A stretch of 32,770 bases of DNA, taken from positions 1 through 32,770 of the forward strand of contig JAFKLT010000081.1 in NCBI GenBank assembly GCA_017309275.1, written 5' to 3'. The translations under genes and the position numbers were made by a program. Below are positions 8,471-16,847 of this stretch, piece after piece. The first letter of the stretch is position 1. Every line of letters starts with the position of its first letter. The notes under the pieces are model-generated. The model was not told the origin of the DNA, did not search any database, and was given only the letters and a program-made list of their open reading frames with translations. The DNA is from Sphingomonadales bacterium (GTDB lineage Bacteria; Pseudomonadota; Alphaproteobacteria; Sphingomonadales; Sphingomonadaceae).

Positions 8471-9934
8471 ATGAATACATCGCGCCTTAAAACAACAACC
8501 AAGATCATTTACGGGATCGGTCAGGGGGCTGAAGGGGTCAAGATGGCCGCTTTCTCGGTATTTCTGATTTTTTACTACAATCAGGTCCTTGGACTATCCG
8601 GATCTTTGGCCGGGCTGGCAATAGGTATAGCCCTCGTTTTCGATGCGGTTTCTGACCCACTCGTGGGTTCGCTTTCGGATCGATGGCAATCTCCCAAGGG
8701 TCGCCGCCACCCATTCATGTATGCGGCCATTCTTCCCTTTGCCATCTCGATATTTCTCCTCTTTTCTCCTCCGCAAAGCCTTCCGGAAGCTGGCCTGTTT
8801 GCCTGGCTAACGCTTTTCGCAGTGCTCACCCGCGTTGCGATGGCATTGTTCCATGTGCCGCATCTATCGTTGGGCGCCGAACTCTCGTCCGATTTCGATG
8901 AACGCACCACCATTGTCAGCTACCGGTTCTTTTTCAGTACGTTAGGGACATTGATCGCCGTCGGCTTGGGTTTTGGTGTCTTTCTTGCCGACACCAGCAA
9001 CGGGCGGGGGCTGTTCAATCCCATCCAATACTCAATTTTTGCGGCTACGCTGTCCCTCGTGATATTTTTCGTGATGACGACGAGCTCGCTCGGAACGCAG
9101 AAATTTGCATCCCGGCTCTACCAGGCGCGATCCAGCCACCCAGCTTGGCGACAATCCGGCCTGTTTCGTCAGATGGTAAGGGATTTGCGTGCCGCATTAC
9201 GCAATCGGTCATTCCGCGGATTATTCTTCGGACTGTTGGCCACTGCCGTCATGATCGGTGTGGATAATTCTCTAAGTTTGCACATGAATTCATTCTTTTG
9301 GGGGCTGTCGAGCGAGCAGAACATGCCTTTCTTCATCGCCAGCCCGATAGGGCTCTTGGTTGGCGTGTTGTTTACGCACAGGCTCGGTATCTTGTTCGAC
9401 AAGAAGCCCCTCATAATTTGGGGCACCGGCGGCTGGCTCGCGTGTCAGATAACCCCGGTCATGCTTCGCTTCTTCGACAGTTTCCCCACGAACGGATCAA
9501 CCGAATTGGTGTGGGTGCTAGTCTCGTTCAAATTCCTGCAAGGCATGATCCTCGCGCAAATCATCGTGCCGTTCAACTCCATGGTCGCTGACATCGTCGA
9601 CGAACATCAGCTCGAAACCGGCGAGCGTAATGAAGGCATATTCTTCGGGGCCGTGGGATTCTCTGGCAAAGCCACTACGGGCTTGGGAAGTTTCGCGTCG
9701 GGAGTGGCGCTGGATCTGATATCCTGGCCAAAAGGCTCGGCTATACGCTCGGCGTCCGACGTCCCGGCAGAGACCATAACGGCGCTTGGAATGGTTTATG
9801 GGCCAAGCATCGCAATTTTTGGCGTGGTCTCTATCTGGTTCTACTCTCATCACAGTTTGAGCCGCAGCAGGCATCGCGAGATTCAGGCAGAGCTTCAGAG
9901 GCTACAGCGAGCGAGCGATGCCGCACCGCTTTGA
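8471..9934 (+). CDS. GPH-family (MelB-like) MFS transporter
   Basis: A 487-residue polytopic membrane protein of the glycoside-pentoside-hexuronide:cation symporter group of the major facilitator superfamily. The first helices carry IFYYNQVLGLSG and VFDAVSDPLVGSLSDRW, followed by SPKGRRHPFMY, the characteristic loop of this family. About twelve hydrophobic segments are visible, with a cytoplasmic loop rich in basic and polar residues near 210-235. Length is normal. The ATG follows TGAGG with suitable spacing. Such carriers import sugars, glycosides or, in sphingomonads, varied small organic molecules with a cation. It is placed after the TonB receptor and serine hydrolase and would complete inner-membrane uptake. 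The 130-base gap holds a stem-loop and a short TACTC/GAGTA inverted repeat (8428-8442), so it may have its own promoter. Confidence 0.87.
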   Translation: MNTSRLKTTTKIIYGIGQGAEGVKMAAFSVFLIFYYNQVLGLSGSLAGLAIGIALVFDAVSDPLVGSLSDRWQSPKGRRHPFMYAAILPFAISIFLLFSPPQSLPEAGLFAWLTLFAVLTRVAMALFHVPHLSLGAELSSDFDERTTIVSYRFFFSTLGTLIAVGLGFGVFLADTSNGRGLFNPIQYSIFAATLSLVIFFVMTTSSLGTQKFASRLYQARSSHPAWRQSGLFRQMVRDLRAALRNRSFRGLFFGLLATAVMIGVDNSLSLHMNSFFWGLSSEQNMPFFIASPIGLLVGVLFTHRLGILFDKKPLIIWGTGGWLACQITPVMLRFFDSFPTNGSTELVWVLVSFKFLQGMILAQIIVPFNSMVADIVDEHQLETGERNEGIFFGAVGFSGKATTGLGSFASGVALDLISWPKGSAIRSASDVPAETITALGMVYGPSIAIFGVVSIWFYSHHSLSRSRHREIQAELQRLQRASDAAPL

Positions 9935-10022
9935 CTTCAAGGGGATTTGGTTCGGCGCGATCGCCAGAACTGGCCGGAGCTGTACCAAGCGCGATCAAGG
10001 GCGCCGTGAGAATGGTCTGGTA

Positions 10023-10709
10023 TCAATCCGTCGTTGAGCGGGTACTGCCGGAGGGCAATGAATCCAAAATCGGCGAGACCTGCTTCTGCAATTTGGCCAG
10101 CTTGCGATTTGATTTTGCCCGAAATGCATCCGGATAAAATGCGTTTAGCATAAGCTCGACACCCAGCTCGACGCGGATCATCCATTCGTCCGACGAGATC
10201 GTGCCGCCCGACCATAAAATGACGGTTCCGAACCAGAACGTCTCCAGCTGCTCTGCCAGAACGGAAGGCATGGCATGAGGGGAAAGCTGGCCACGTTGGA
10301 TTTCCAGTTCGATGCGTCGTTTAATCCCTTCAAGAGCCGTCCGCAGGGTATGGCTGCGTGGTGGAATGGCTTGCAGTACCACCCTGAAAACAGGTTGATA
10401 GATGTCCTGTTTGGAGATGTAATAGGCCGTGATATCGCGAAACCCCTCCATGACGGTTTCGGGTTCCGCGACGCCATGACTGTATATGTCGCTCATGCTT
10501 CTGGCAACGAGCGCATTGAGAATGCCCTCTTTGGATTTGAAGTGATTGAACGGCGTCGCCGGGCTCACGCCAGCGCAACTCGCGACTTCGCGAACCGTCA
10601 TATCCGTGTCGCCACGGGTCTTGATCAGGCTGGCCGTTGCATCCAGAATTTGACTACGAATGTTGCGCCTCCGGCGTTCATAGCCATCAATCGTGCCATT
10701 CGTATCCAT
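10023..10709 (-). CDS. TetR-family transcriptional regulator
   Basis: A 228-residue regulator, convergent with the GPH carrier and divergent from the beta-propeller gene. The N-terminal TetR DNA-binding domain is clear: RSQILDATASLIKTRG, then MTVREVASCAGVSPATPFNH and FKSKEGILNAL. The C-terminal part, about 150 residues, is a helical ligand-binding and dimerisation domain without recognisable specificity. I favour ATG 10709, which has AAGGA close upstream, over ATG 10724, which has no visible binding site; the choice does not affect the domain. An AT-rich stretch of about 100 bases precedes it. A palindrome at 10925-10946 lies in its divergent region and recurs before the TonB receptor and the Rieske operon, which makes this protein the best local candidate for regulating all three. 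Confidence 0.88.
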   Translation of the reverse strand: MDTNGTIDGYERRRRNIRSQILDATASLIKTRGDTDMTVREVASCAGVSPATPFNHFKSKEGILNALVARSMSDIYSHGVAEPETVMEGFRDITAYYISKQDIYQPVFRVVLQAIPPRSHTLRTALEGIKRRIELEIQRGQLSPHAMPSVLAEQLETFWFGTVILWSGGTISSDEWMIRVELGVELMLNAFYPDAFRAKSNRKLAKLQKQVSPILDSLPSGSTRSTTD

Positions 10710-10734
10710 AATTCCTTGACCCATTTCGTGTTAT

Positions 10735-10835
10735 CGGATTTTAAATTTAAATATATTGGATAATATTTATTGCATTAGAGTTTTTATTCTAAAATTATTA
10801 CAAGAATACAGAAATATGCACAAACAGCGGCATTC
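10735..10835. promoter_or_regulatory. AT-rich divergent promoter region of the TetR gene
   Basis: About 100 bases of strongly AT-rich sequence, unlike the GC-rich surroundings, lie directly upstream of the TetR gene. They contain the palindrome TTTAAATTTAAA and an ATATT-GGAT-AATAT dyad. These probably hold the TetR promoter and possibly an autoregulatory site; specific promoter boxes cannot be assigned with confidence. Confidence 0.4.
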
Positions 10836-10924
10836 TCTATCTGCCCGATCTCGGTATCTGGGCGAGAATTCCGAGTCAACCAACCCACCTTTTCCACATC
10901 GCGATAGCCGGTCCAAAATGGCTT

Positions 10925-10946
10925 GAATTGTATCTTGGTATAATTC
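10925..10946. promoter_or_regulatory. Operator-like palindrome, site 2
   Basis: A 22-base imperfect palindrome with perfect outer arms GAATT and AATTC surrounds the core TGTATCTTGGTATA (10929-10942), which matches sites 1 and 3. It lies 42 bases before the preferred start of the beta-propeller gene and about 215 bases upstream of the TetR gene. Its overlap with the longest open frame of the propeller gene (from 10928) argues for a downstream start. Confidence 0.6.
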
Positions 10947-10987
10947 ACCCTTTGGCCATCGGATGCAACCGGGAAATGGGAGGGCTC

Positions 10988-11866
10988 ATGTACAGGGCGG
11001 ATTTGGATTGGGCGGCATATGGCTTTGGAGAATTCTCATTGGGGATATCCGACGTCACTTTCGACCGTTCCGGATATTTGTGGACAGTGGATCGAGGTGG
11101 TCGCGCCTGGGGGGATCGCGATGCCGAGCAACGGATTGCGACCGATGTGCTGCGATGCTGGTCGCCGAATGGTCAAATGGAAAAATCATTCGGAGCGGGG
11201 CTGTTCGTCATGCCGCACAGTGTCACGGCTTGCGAGGATGGGCTGCTGGTAACCGATGTCGGACTCCATCAGGTGCTCAAGCTGACGTGGCAAGGTGCGG
11301 TCGAGTGGTCGCTTGGCAACCCCCGATCTCCCACGGATGCGCTCGATGGATTCAACCTGCCGACAGATGTGGCCGTATGTGAGGATGGCGGATTCTTCGT
11401 ATCCGATGGTTACGGCAACGCCCGGGTGCTGAAGTTCGGGGACGATCTTGGTTTGGAGGCAAGTTGGGGGCAGCAGGGCGGGGCGACCGGCGAATTTAGA
11501 CTGCCCCACGCCTTGGACATTCTTGATGGATCCACTGTCGTCGTAGCTGACCGAGAGAATGCTCGAATCCAGATGTTCGATTTTGCCGGCGTGCATTTCA
11601 AGACGATCAAGTCCGATACGCTCGGAAAACCCTATGGAGTGAGTGTCCGCGGCCGTCGAATTTACGTGGCCGACAATGGGTTCCCGGAAGAGAAGCGGGC
11701 GGGGGTGTCGATCTTCGATCTGGACAGTGGCGAAACGCATCGTTTTGGCGCGTTGGGCAAGGGCGCGGGCGAAATGCTGGGGCCGCACAGCCTTGCCGTC
11801 GATTGCAACCACGACATATTTGTCGCCGACGTGGTTCGCGGACTTCTGAAGTTCACCCCGGCTTAG
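10988..11866 (+). CDS. NHL/SMP-30-like beta-propeller protein
   Basis: A roughly 292-residue protein made of repeated propeller blades of the NHL / peptidylglycine lyase-like type. Repeats are visible as LGISDVTFDRSGYLWTVDRG, LPTDVAVCEDGGFFVSDGYG, LPHALDILDGSTVVVADREN, YGVSVRGRRIYVADNG and GPHSLAVDCNHDIFVADV. No signal peptide or membrane segment is seen. Such proteins can be lactonases, lyases or binding scaffolds, and the reaction cannot be assigned. The start is uncertain: ATG 10976 and ATG 10988 are both possible, and GGGAGGG lies just before the second. The in-frame start at 10928 is unlikely because it falls inside the operator-like palindrome. The gene is divergent from TetR and carries the shared motif, so it probably belongs to the same regulon as the Rieske operon. 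Confidence 0.8.
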   Translation: MYRADLDWAAYGFGEFSLGISDVTFDRSGYLWTVDRGGRAWGDRDAEQRIATDVLRCWSPNGQMEKSFGAGLFVMPHSVTACEDGLLVTDVGLHQVLKLTWQGAVEWSLGNPRSPTDALDGFNLPTDVAVCEDGGFFVSDGYGNARVLKFGDDLGLEASWGQQGGATGEFRLPHALDILDGSTVVVADRENARIQMFDFAGVHFKTIKSDTLGKPYGVSVRGRRIYVADNGFPEEKRAGVSIFDLDSGETHRFGALGKGAGEMLGPHSLAVDCNHDIFVADVVRGLLKFTPA

Positions 11867-12003
11867 GGCATCGACTCCCGCACCGCCCGGCGCCGGTTTT
11901 GTCATCGGACCTTCGAGCTCTCTTCCCGATACAGGCACCGGGTCTTTCCGCGAGCGATCTGCACGGCCGCGCGGCAATGCCGGACATGAAGGCGCCGATG
12001 GCC

Positions 12004-12026
12004 TGCCCAGCGAGGCTGGCTGGGCA
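12004..12026 (+). terminator. Stem-loop downstream of propeller gene
   Basis: TGCCCAGC and GCTGGGCA pair perfectly around a seven-base loop, about 140 bases after the propeller stop. No T-tract follows, so its role as terminator is only possible. Confidence 0.35.
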
Positions 12027-12318
12027 ACTCACTTAGCTTGCGGCAAACCTCGGTGCCGTCACCGCGCCCCGATCGGTGGCCTAAGCGCCCCGGTCGCCGA
12101 GTTCGGCCGTCCACACGTGCTAGATCGCGCTCGACATATCTGACGACGAAGATCGGTTTCCTCTGCGTTGGGTTCGGTTCCTTCACGATGTCGGTTTCCC
12201 GTTTCTTCGCGGAGTACTTCTGCTGTTTTCCGTCCTTTCTGCCGGCCACACGCCGACGTGAACCGATGACGGAAATGGCGAGGCAAGCCATTCCGGACAA
12301 CTCTCTTGCAGATTGTAT

Positions 12319-12332
12319 TATATCATGCTATA
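12319..12332. promoter_or_regulatory. Operator-like palindrome, site 3
   Basis: The 14-mer TATATCATGCTATA differs by one base from site 1 at 4788-4801 and is extended by one more matched pair (T...A) on the outside. It is 50 bases before the preferred start of the Rieske oxygenase and overlaps the likely promoter, a position suited to repression. Confidence 0.6.
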
Positions 12333-12381
12333 AAATATAGCGTAGCATATGTTGCTGCCATCAGCGGAGGTTCTTTCTGGT

Positions 12382-13395
12382 ATGCTCGCAAGAGACCACT
12401 GGTACATTGCTTGTCCCTCATTGAAGCTGGCCGAACGAAAGCCGCTGGCTGCGCAATTCGGCGACCTTCAGGTTGTCGTGTTTCGCGGCAAGAACGGGGA
12501 GCCGCATGCGCTGCTCGATCGATGCTGTCATCGGGGCGTCAAGCTTTCTCGCGGACGGGTCAGCGAGAACGGCTGCATTGCATGCGGCTATCATGGCTGG
12601 GAATATGACGCTCAAGGGAATGTCCAACATATTCCGTCGCTTGGTGATGGAAAAATGCGGTCGAAATTCCAGGTACCAAGTTTCCATGTTCGCGAAACGC
12701 ATCACTATGTCTGGGTCTGGATTCCTGGCGAGAGCGAGGCGCCGACCTATGAGCCGGAATTGCGAGGCTTCGCGCCTGGAACCTGGATCCAGTTTTCAGG
12801 AATCTGGAAATGCAATGTGTCGGCTGCGGTCGAAAACCAGTTGGACACCGCCCATCCGGTCTTCTCGCACCCGACCACATATCCGACATTCGAGACCGAT
12901 CGGGAACTGAATCCCGAACTTTTCCTCTCGACATGGCGAGGCCATGTCGAGGACGGCAACAAGGTCGAGATATATTTTCTGCCGACCGACGGCACTCCCG
13001 TTCAGAGGCCCACGATCGAAAATCCGGGATCGAACATTACGGCGTTCGAGATGCCTTACAGGAACTATGTGTTCCTTACCTCGGCCAATGTGCGGGCGAT
13101 TTACAACTGGATACCCTTGTCCGAAGACACGGGCCGATTGGAATATATGTCGCTTTCCTGGCCACCTAAAGGGCCCGGCGATTTCAAGGTGCGAATCTGG
13201 GACGAGGAACTGGAAATTCTCGCGCAGGACCGTGTCCTGCTCGAAAGTGCGCAGGGGACCTACAATCCGTCCAGGGACAAGCATGTTCCGGCAGACAGGC
13301 CGCCTTTGGCCGCGCGACAGATCATTCACCATGCGCATCAATTGGCGGCAGCACCCCCGAAAGACCAAGAGTTCGAATTCGAGGTGTACGCCTGA
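12382..13395 (+). CDS. Rieske non-heme iron oxygenase, alpha subunit
   Basis: A 337-residue oxygenase of the Rieske mononuclear-iron family, closest in architecture to single-component-type alpha subunits such as vanillate or dicamba O-demethylase oxygenases. The 2Fe-2S Rieske ligands are Cys48, His50, Cys68 and His71 (CCHRG ... CGYHGW). The mononuclear iron motif is N152-x2-D155-x2-H158-x4-H163 (ENQLDTAHPVFSH), with bridging Asp155. No small beta subunit gene is nearby, consistent with an alpha-only trimer. I chose ATG 12382, 11 bases after a GCGGAGG site, because the family begins just before WYIACP; ATG 12349 lacks a binding site. The stop overlaps the next gene's ATG by one base, so the aldehyde dehydrogenase is translationally coupled. 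Electrons probably come from the ferredoxin at 23277. Substrate unknown. Confidence 0.92.
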   Translation: MLARDHWYIACPSLKLAERKPLAAQFGDLQVVVFRGKNGEPHALLDRCCHRGVKLSRGRVSENGCIACGYHGWEYDAQGNVQHIPSLGDGKMRSKFQVPSFHVRETHHYVWVWIPGESEAPTYEPELRGFAPGTWIQFSGIWKCNVSAAVENQLDTAHPVFSHPTTYPTFETDRELNPELFLSTWRGHVEDGNKVEIYFLPTDGTPVQRPTIENPGSNITAFEMPYRNYVFLTSANVRAIYNWIPLSEDTGRLEYMSLSWPPKGPGDFKVRIWDEELEILAQDRVLLESAQGTYNPSRDKHVPADRPPLAARQIIHHAHQLAAAPPKDQEFEFEVYA

Positions 13396-14804
13396 TGTCC
13401 GGTGAATGGAAACTGTCCGTAGCAGGGGCGCTCGAGAACGGCCGGCAGGTCTTTGACGTAATCAATCCTGCGACCGAAAAGGTCTTTGCCCAGGCTCCCA
13501 AGGCGGACGCCGCAATGCTGGAGGCTGCGATCGCGGCTGCCGAGGCTGCGTTCCCGTCCTGGCGCGCGACTGCCGCCGAAGATCGGCACCGGATGTTCCG
13601 GCAGCTCGCCCGGAGAATCGAGGCCCAGGCCGAGGAGTATGTGTCGATCCTGGTCCAGGAAGCGGGGAAGCCGCGAAAGCAGGCGGATATCGAGGTTCGT
13701 ACCGCCCTGTACATGATCGATACGCTAGCGGCGTTGAGCGATTTTCCCGAGGAGGCAATGCCTCTTGCCGACGGCCGCGTTGCACGGATTTTCCGGCGGC
13801 CGTTGGGCGTCGTGGCCGGGATAACCCCGTGGAACATGCCTTTGCTGCAGCCTGTGATGAAGTTGATGCAGACTTTGGCGACGGGCAATTGTCTGGTGCT
13901 CAAAGTTGCCCCGACCGCGCCGCTCGCCGCGCTAAAACTGGGCGCCGATGCCGTCGACATCTTTCCCGCCGGCACCATGAGCGTTTTGGCCGACGAGAAT
14001 GAGCTGGGGCCGCTGCTGACTTCGCATCCGGGGATAGCGAAAGTGGCATTCACGGGCTCGACGACAACTGGCCGAAAAATCATGGAAAGTGCCGCGCCTT
14101 CACTCAAGCGCCTCACGATGGAACTTGGCGGAAGCGACGCGGCAATCGTCCTCGAGGATGTGGACGTCGAAGGCGTTGCCAAGCAATTGTATCTGGGAGC
14201 GATGTACAATTGCGGGCAAATCTGCACGGCGCCCAAAAGATTCTATGTTGCGCATCAGATCTACGATCAATTCTGCGATGCCCTTGTTGCACTTACGGCG
14301 AAGGCTTCTCTCGGCGATCCGGCAGATCCGAAAACGAACCTCGGCCCCCTGCAAAACCGCATGCAATATGAGCGGGTGCTGGGACTGATCGATGATGCCA
14401 GAGCGAACGGTGTCGTATGCGCCGGCGGTAACGCGCCTGATCGACCGGGCTATTTTGTCGAGCCTACGATCGTACGCGACATCGAAGATGGAACGCGGGT
14501 CGTAGATGAAGAGCAATTTGGTCCGATCATGCCCATCGTTCGCATCAAGGACGCAAGCGATGGTCTGGCTCGCGCAAATCGGTCTCCCTATGGTCTGGGA
14601 GGCTCGGTCTGGTGTGCCGACGAGGACCGCGGGGCCAAAATTGCGGCCGAGCTCGAATGTGGTTCGGCGTGGGTAAACGCGCACAATGCAATATCCATGG
14701 ATGCGCCCTACTCGGGGGCGAAACAATCAGGATATGGAGTGGAGGGAGGAGATGAAACGGTTCATGCTTTCACCCAGGTGCACGTAGTTTACAAGCCGAA
14801 CTGA
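13395..14804 (+). CDS. NAD(P)-dependent aldehyde dehydrogenase
   Basis: A 469-residue class I/II-type aldehyde dehydrogenase that oxidises an aldehyde to a carboxylate. The coenzyme-binding ITPWNMP motif (Asn147), FTGSTTTG, the general base Glu243 in MELGG and the catalytic Cys277 in NCGQICTAP are all present. A VVDEEQFGPIMPI segment and a C-terminal PYSGAKQSGYG segment follow. The gene starts inside the Rieske stop codon (TGATG), so the two products are made together. The likely role is oxidation of an aldehyde released by the oxygenase step, for example after O- or N-dealkylation or from a hydroxymethyl group; this is inference. It is moderately similar to the second aldehyde dehydrogenase at 17965, especially around the DEEQFGP segment. 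Confidence 0.93.
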   Translation: MSGEWKLSVAGALENGRQVFDVINPATEKVFAQAPKADAAMLEAAIAAAEAAFPSWRATAAEDRHRMFRQLARRIEAQAEEYVSILVQEAGKPRKQADIEVRTALYMIDTLAALSDFPEEAMPLADGRVARIFRRPLGVVAGITPWNMPLLQPVMKLMQTLATGNCLVLKVAPTAPLAALKLGADAVDIFPAGTMSVLADENELGPLLTSHPGIAKVAFTGSTTTGRKIMESAAPSLKRLTMELGGSDAAIVLEDVDVEGVAKQLYLGAMYNCGQICTAPKRFYVAHQIYDQFCDALVALTAKASLGDPADPKTNLGPLQNRMQYERVLGLIDDARANGVVCAGGNAPDRPGYFVEPTIVRDIEDGTRVVDEEQFGPIMPIVRIKDASDGLARANRSPYGLGGSVWCADEDRGAKIAAELECGSAWVNAHNAISMDAPYSGAKQSGYGVEGGDETVHAFTQVHVVYKPN

Positions 14805-14805
14805 T

Positions 14806-14819
14806 CGTTTCATGAAACG
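14806..14819. repeat. Perfect palindrome over the WYL-2 start codon
   Basis: CGTTTCATGAAACG is self-complementary, with the ATG of the second WYL regulator at its centre (14812). It could form a small hairpin masking the start codon, or bind a protein. At 14 bp in an otherwise tight junction it could also be chance. Confidence 0.4.
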
Positions 14820-15603
14820 CGTAGAGCGCCTCTTTCGACTGATACTTCTGATGCGCGAGGGAAGGGTTCTTACCGGCCATTATCTCTCGGAAAAACTGGG
14901 TGTATCGAGCAGGACGGTCTATCGGGATATTAGCGACTTGGTCGATTCCGGTGTTCCGATCGATGGCCAGTCCGGTGTAGGCTTTCTGCTTCGAGACGAG
15001 CGCCAGTTGCCGACGGTCATATTCACCGACGACGAGTTGCAAGCTCTTGCGCTGGGCGCGGAGATGGTTCGGACTTGGTCGGATCGAGAGCTGGGCAATG
15101 CGAGCGAGAACGCCATACGCAAGCTCGAAACGGTTCTGCCTAGAAATCTGAAAGCCAAAATTCACCTCGACGGCTTCAAAGCTCATGGCGTTCCAATGCC
15201 GGAGGATAATTCCGAGAAACTGAAAATGCTTCGCGCTTCCATCGAGGCCGGAGAGAAACTGGTTCTATCCTATTTGTCTCATGGAAATGTCGTGAGCCGT
15301 CGAACCATCAGGCCCTTGCTGTTGGGGCGCTGGTACGGGGTCTGGTCGGTGGGCGCATGGTGCGAGCTGCGCGGTGAATTTCGCACATTCCAGGCCGACC
15401 GAATAATTGGCGTCGAAAAGACAGAGGAGTCTTTCGAGCACGCGGCGGACTGCGATCACCATGCTTACCTGACCAGTCAAACTCGCCTGGGCCTCTTCCG
15501 GAAGCAAAACGGTGGTCCGGGGCATGGTGCGTCGCGGCCGATGGACGGTTCCAGATCGCCGCCGCCGACACCCACCGCATTAGAGACAATGACCACATTA
15601 TAA
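14812..15603 (+). CDS. YafY-type HTH/WYL-domain regulator (second copy)
   Basis: A 263-residue regulator embedded in the catabolic operon. The N-terminal winged HTH is RLFRLILLMREGRVLTGHYL then LGVSSRTVYRDISDLVDSGV. The WYL-like segment is in RRTIRPLLLGRWYGVWSVGA and FRTFQADRI. The C-terminal tail after about residue 225 is Pro/Thr-rich and not typical. The ATG lies 7 bases after the aldehyde dehydrogenase stop, with no clear Shine-Dalgarno, which suggests reinitiation after the upstream gene. A perfect 14-bp palindrome (14806-14819) overlaps its start codon. It is a different subtype from the WYL protein at 1956. Its place inside the operon suggests feedback on this cluster. Confidence 0.85.
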   Translation: MKRVERLFRLILLMREGRVLTGHYLSEKLGVSSRTVYRDISDLVDSGVPIDGQSGVGFLLRDERQLPTVIFTDDELQALALGAEMVRTWSDRELGNASENAIRKLETVLPRNLKAKIHLDGFKAHGVPMPEDNSEKLKMLRASIEAGEKLVLSYLSHGNVVSRRTIRPLLLGRWYGVWSVGAWCELRGEFRTFQADRIIGVEKTEESFEHAADCDHHAYLTSQTRLGLFRKQNGGPGHGASRPMDGSRSPPPTPTALETMTTL

Positions 15604-15620
15604 TTGAGGAGAGAGCCGCA

Positions 15621-16799
15621 ATGAAACCGCTCGAGGGCATTACAGTAATCGAGTTCTCGACTATGATCACGGCCTCTTTCGCGGCCATGATGATGGCCGA
15701 ACAGGGCGCGCGCGTGATCAAGGTGGAGCCGTTGGAGGGCGGAGATCCCATGCGCTACATGGGGGCCGAAAATGCCGGTATTTCATCGCTGTTCGCTAAT
15801 TGCAATCGCGGTAAGCAATCGATACGCGTCAACGTGAAATCCGAAGAAGGTCAGTCGCTTATCCGCGAAATGATCTCCGAAGTCGACGTGCTGATACATA
15901 ATTTCCGTCCGGGTGTGATGGATCGGTTGAACCTGGGCAGCGATGCGCTTCGGGCGATCAATCCCAAGCTGATCTATGCGGCAGTTTCAGGCTTCGGCAC
16001 GAAGGGAGGCTTGGCGAACGCGCCCGCCTATGATCCTATCATTCAGGCATATGCCGGGCTCACCGTCACGCAGGGCGATTGCAATAGACCTGCTTTTTTC
16101 CGGACGTTGATCAGCGACAAGATCACGTCTTACACCGCTTGCCAGGCCGTCACGGCGGCGCTCTTTCACCGCGAACGGACCGGGGAAGGGCAACACATAG
16201 ATGTGTCGATGCTCGATGCCAGTCTCTTTTTCGTTTTTCCGGATGGTTTCCAGAATCATACGCTGCTGGACGATGATCTCGTCTCGCAGCCGTTGACGAT
16301 CGATCTCGTCTTCAGGCTCATGCCCACGAAAGATGGCGGGGTGGTTTCGGCCCCCGGCACGCCGGACATGCTGATGCGATCCTTGACCGCCGTCGGTGTG
16401 CAACATTTGCTGGAAGACGAGCGGTTCAACAGTAACGAAAAACGATCAGCCAATTTCGAGGAATTTTTCTCGTTACTGAGCGAAGCCTATCTTCAATATA
16501 CGTCGGACGAGGTCATCCAGAGGCTGGAGGAAGCCGATATACCTTGTGCCCGCTGCCTCAGCAGAGATGAAGTCCTGGCGCACGACCAGCTTGCCGCAAA
16601 TGATACGATCGGAACAATCGATCACCCGTTGATGGGGAAGATGCGGGTCGTCAAATTCCCGGCGCGCTTCGCCGGGGAGCGCCTTGCTCCATCCCGCCCA
16701 AGCCCCGCTCATGGCGAGAATACGAAGGAAGTGCTCGACGCCTTCGCGATCAACGAACAGCGGATTCAGTCATTGATGGGATCCGGTGTAATTATCTGA
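15621..16799 (+). CDS. CaiB/BaiF family (class III) CoA-transferase
   Basis: A 392-residue class III CoA-transferase, which moves CoA between an acyl-CoA donor and a free acid through an aspartyl-CoA thioester. The N-terminal VIEFSTMITASFAAMMMAEQ and GARVIKVEPLEGGDPMR segments are classic. LIHNFRPGVMDRL follows, and the likely catalytic residue is Asp166 in LISDKITSYTACQAVTAALF. The GEGQHIDVSMLDA motif is also present. GAGGAGAG stands before the ATG. Length is normal and the gene is intact. In context it would activate the acid formed by the aldehyde dehydrogenase, in parallel with the acyl-CoA ligase at 23713, or act as an alpha-methylacyl-CoA racemase-like enzyme, which the family also includes; the sequence does not discriminate. 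Confidence 0.9.
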   Translation: MKPLEGITVIEFSTMITASFAAMMMAEQGARVIKVEPLEGGDPMRYMGAENAGISSLFANCNRGKQSIRVNVKSEEGQSLIREMISEVDVLIHNFRPGVMDRLNLGSDALRAINPKLIYAAVSGFGTKGGLANAPAYDPIIQAYAGLTVTQGDCNRPAFFRTLISDKITSYTACQAVTAALFHRERTGEGQHIDVSMLDASLFFVFPDGFQNHTLLDDDLVSQPLTIDLVFRLMPTKDGGVVSAPGTPDMLMRSLTAVGVQHLLEDERFNSNEKRSANFEEFFSLLSEAYLQYTSDEVIQRLEEADIPCARCLSRDEVLAHDQLAANDTIGTIDHPLMGKMRVVKFPARFAGERLAPSRPSPAHGENTKEVLDAFAINEQRIQSLMGSGVII

Positions 16800-16847
16800 A
16801 ATTGCTTCAACCTATTGCGAAACAAGCTTTTCACGGGGAATTTGAGC

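Larger units (their letters stand above)
11867..12381. other. Intergenic region before the Rieske operon
   Basis: About 515 bases separate the propeller gene from the Rieske oxygenase. Open frames occur on both strands but none resembles a known family or has a convincing start. The stretch holds a stem-loop at 12004-12026 and the operator-like site at 12319-12332, followed by an AT-rich segment that probably contains the Rieske promoter. Confidence 0.6.

Noticed and set aside
10742-10775. AT-rich dyads before TetR as additional copies of the TATATCATGSTATA motif
   Set aside because: The dyad ATATT-GGAT-AATAT lacks the CATG/CTTG core and spacing of the three real sites.
11902-12300. 132-codon minus-strand frame in the gap before the Rieske operon
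   Set aside because: No family, no convincing start or binding site, and an Arg-rich composition as expected from non-coding GC-rich sequence.
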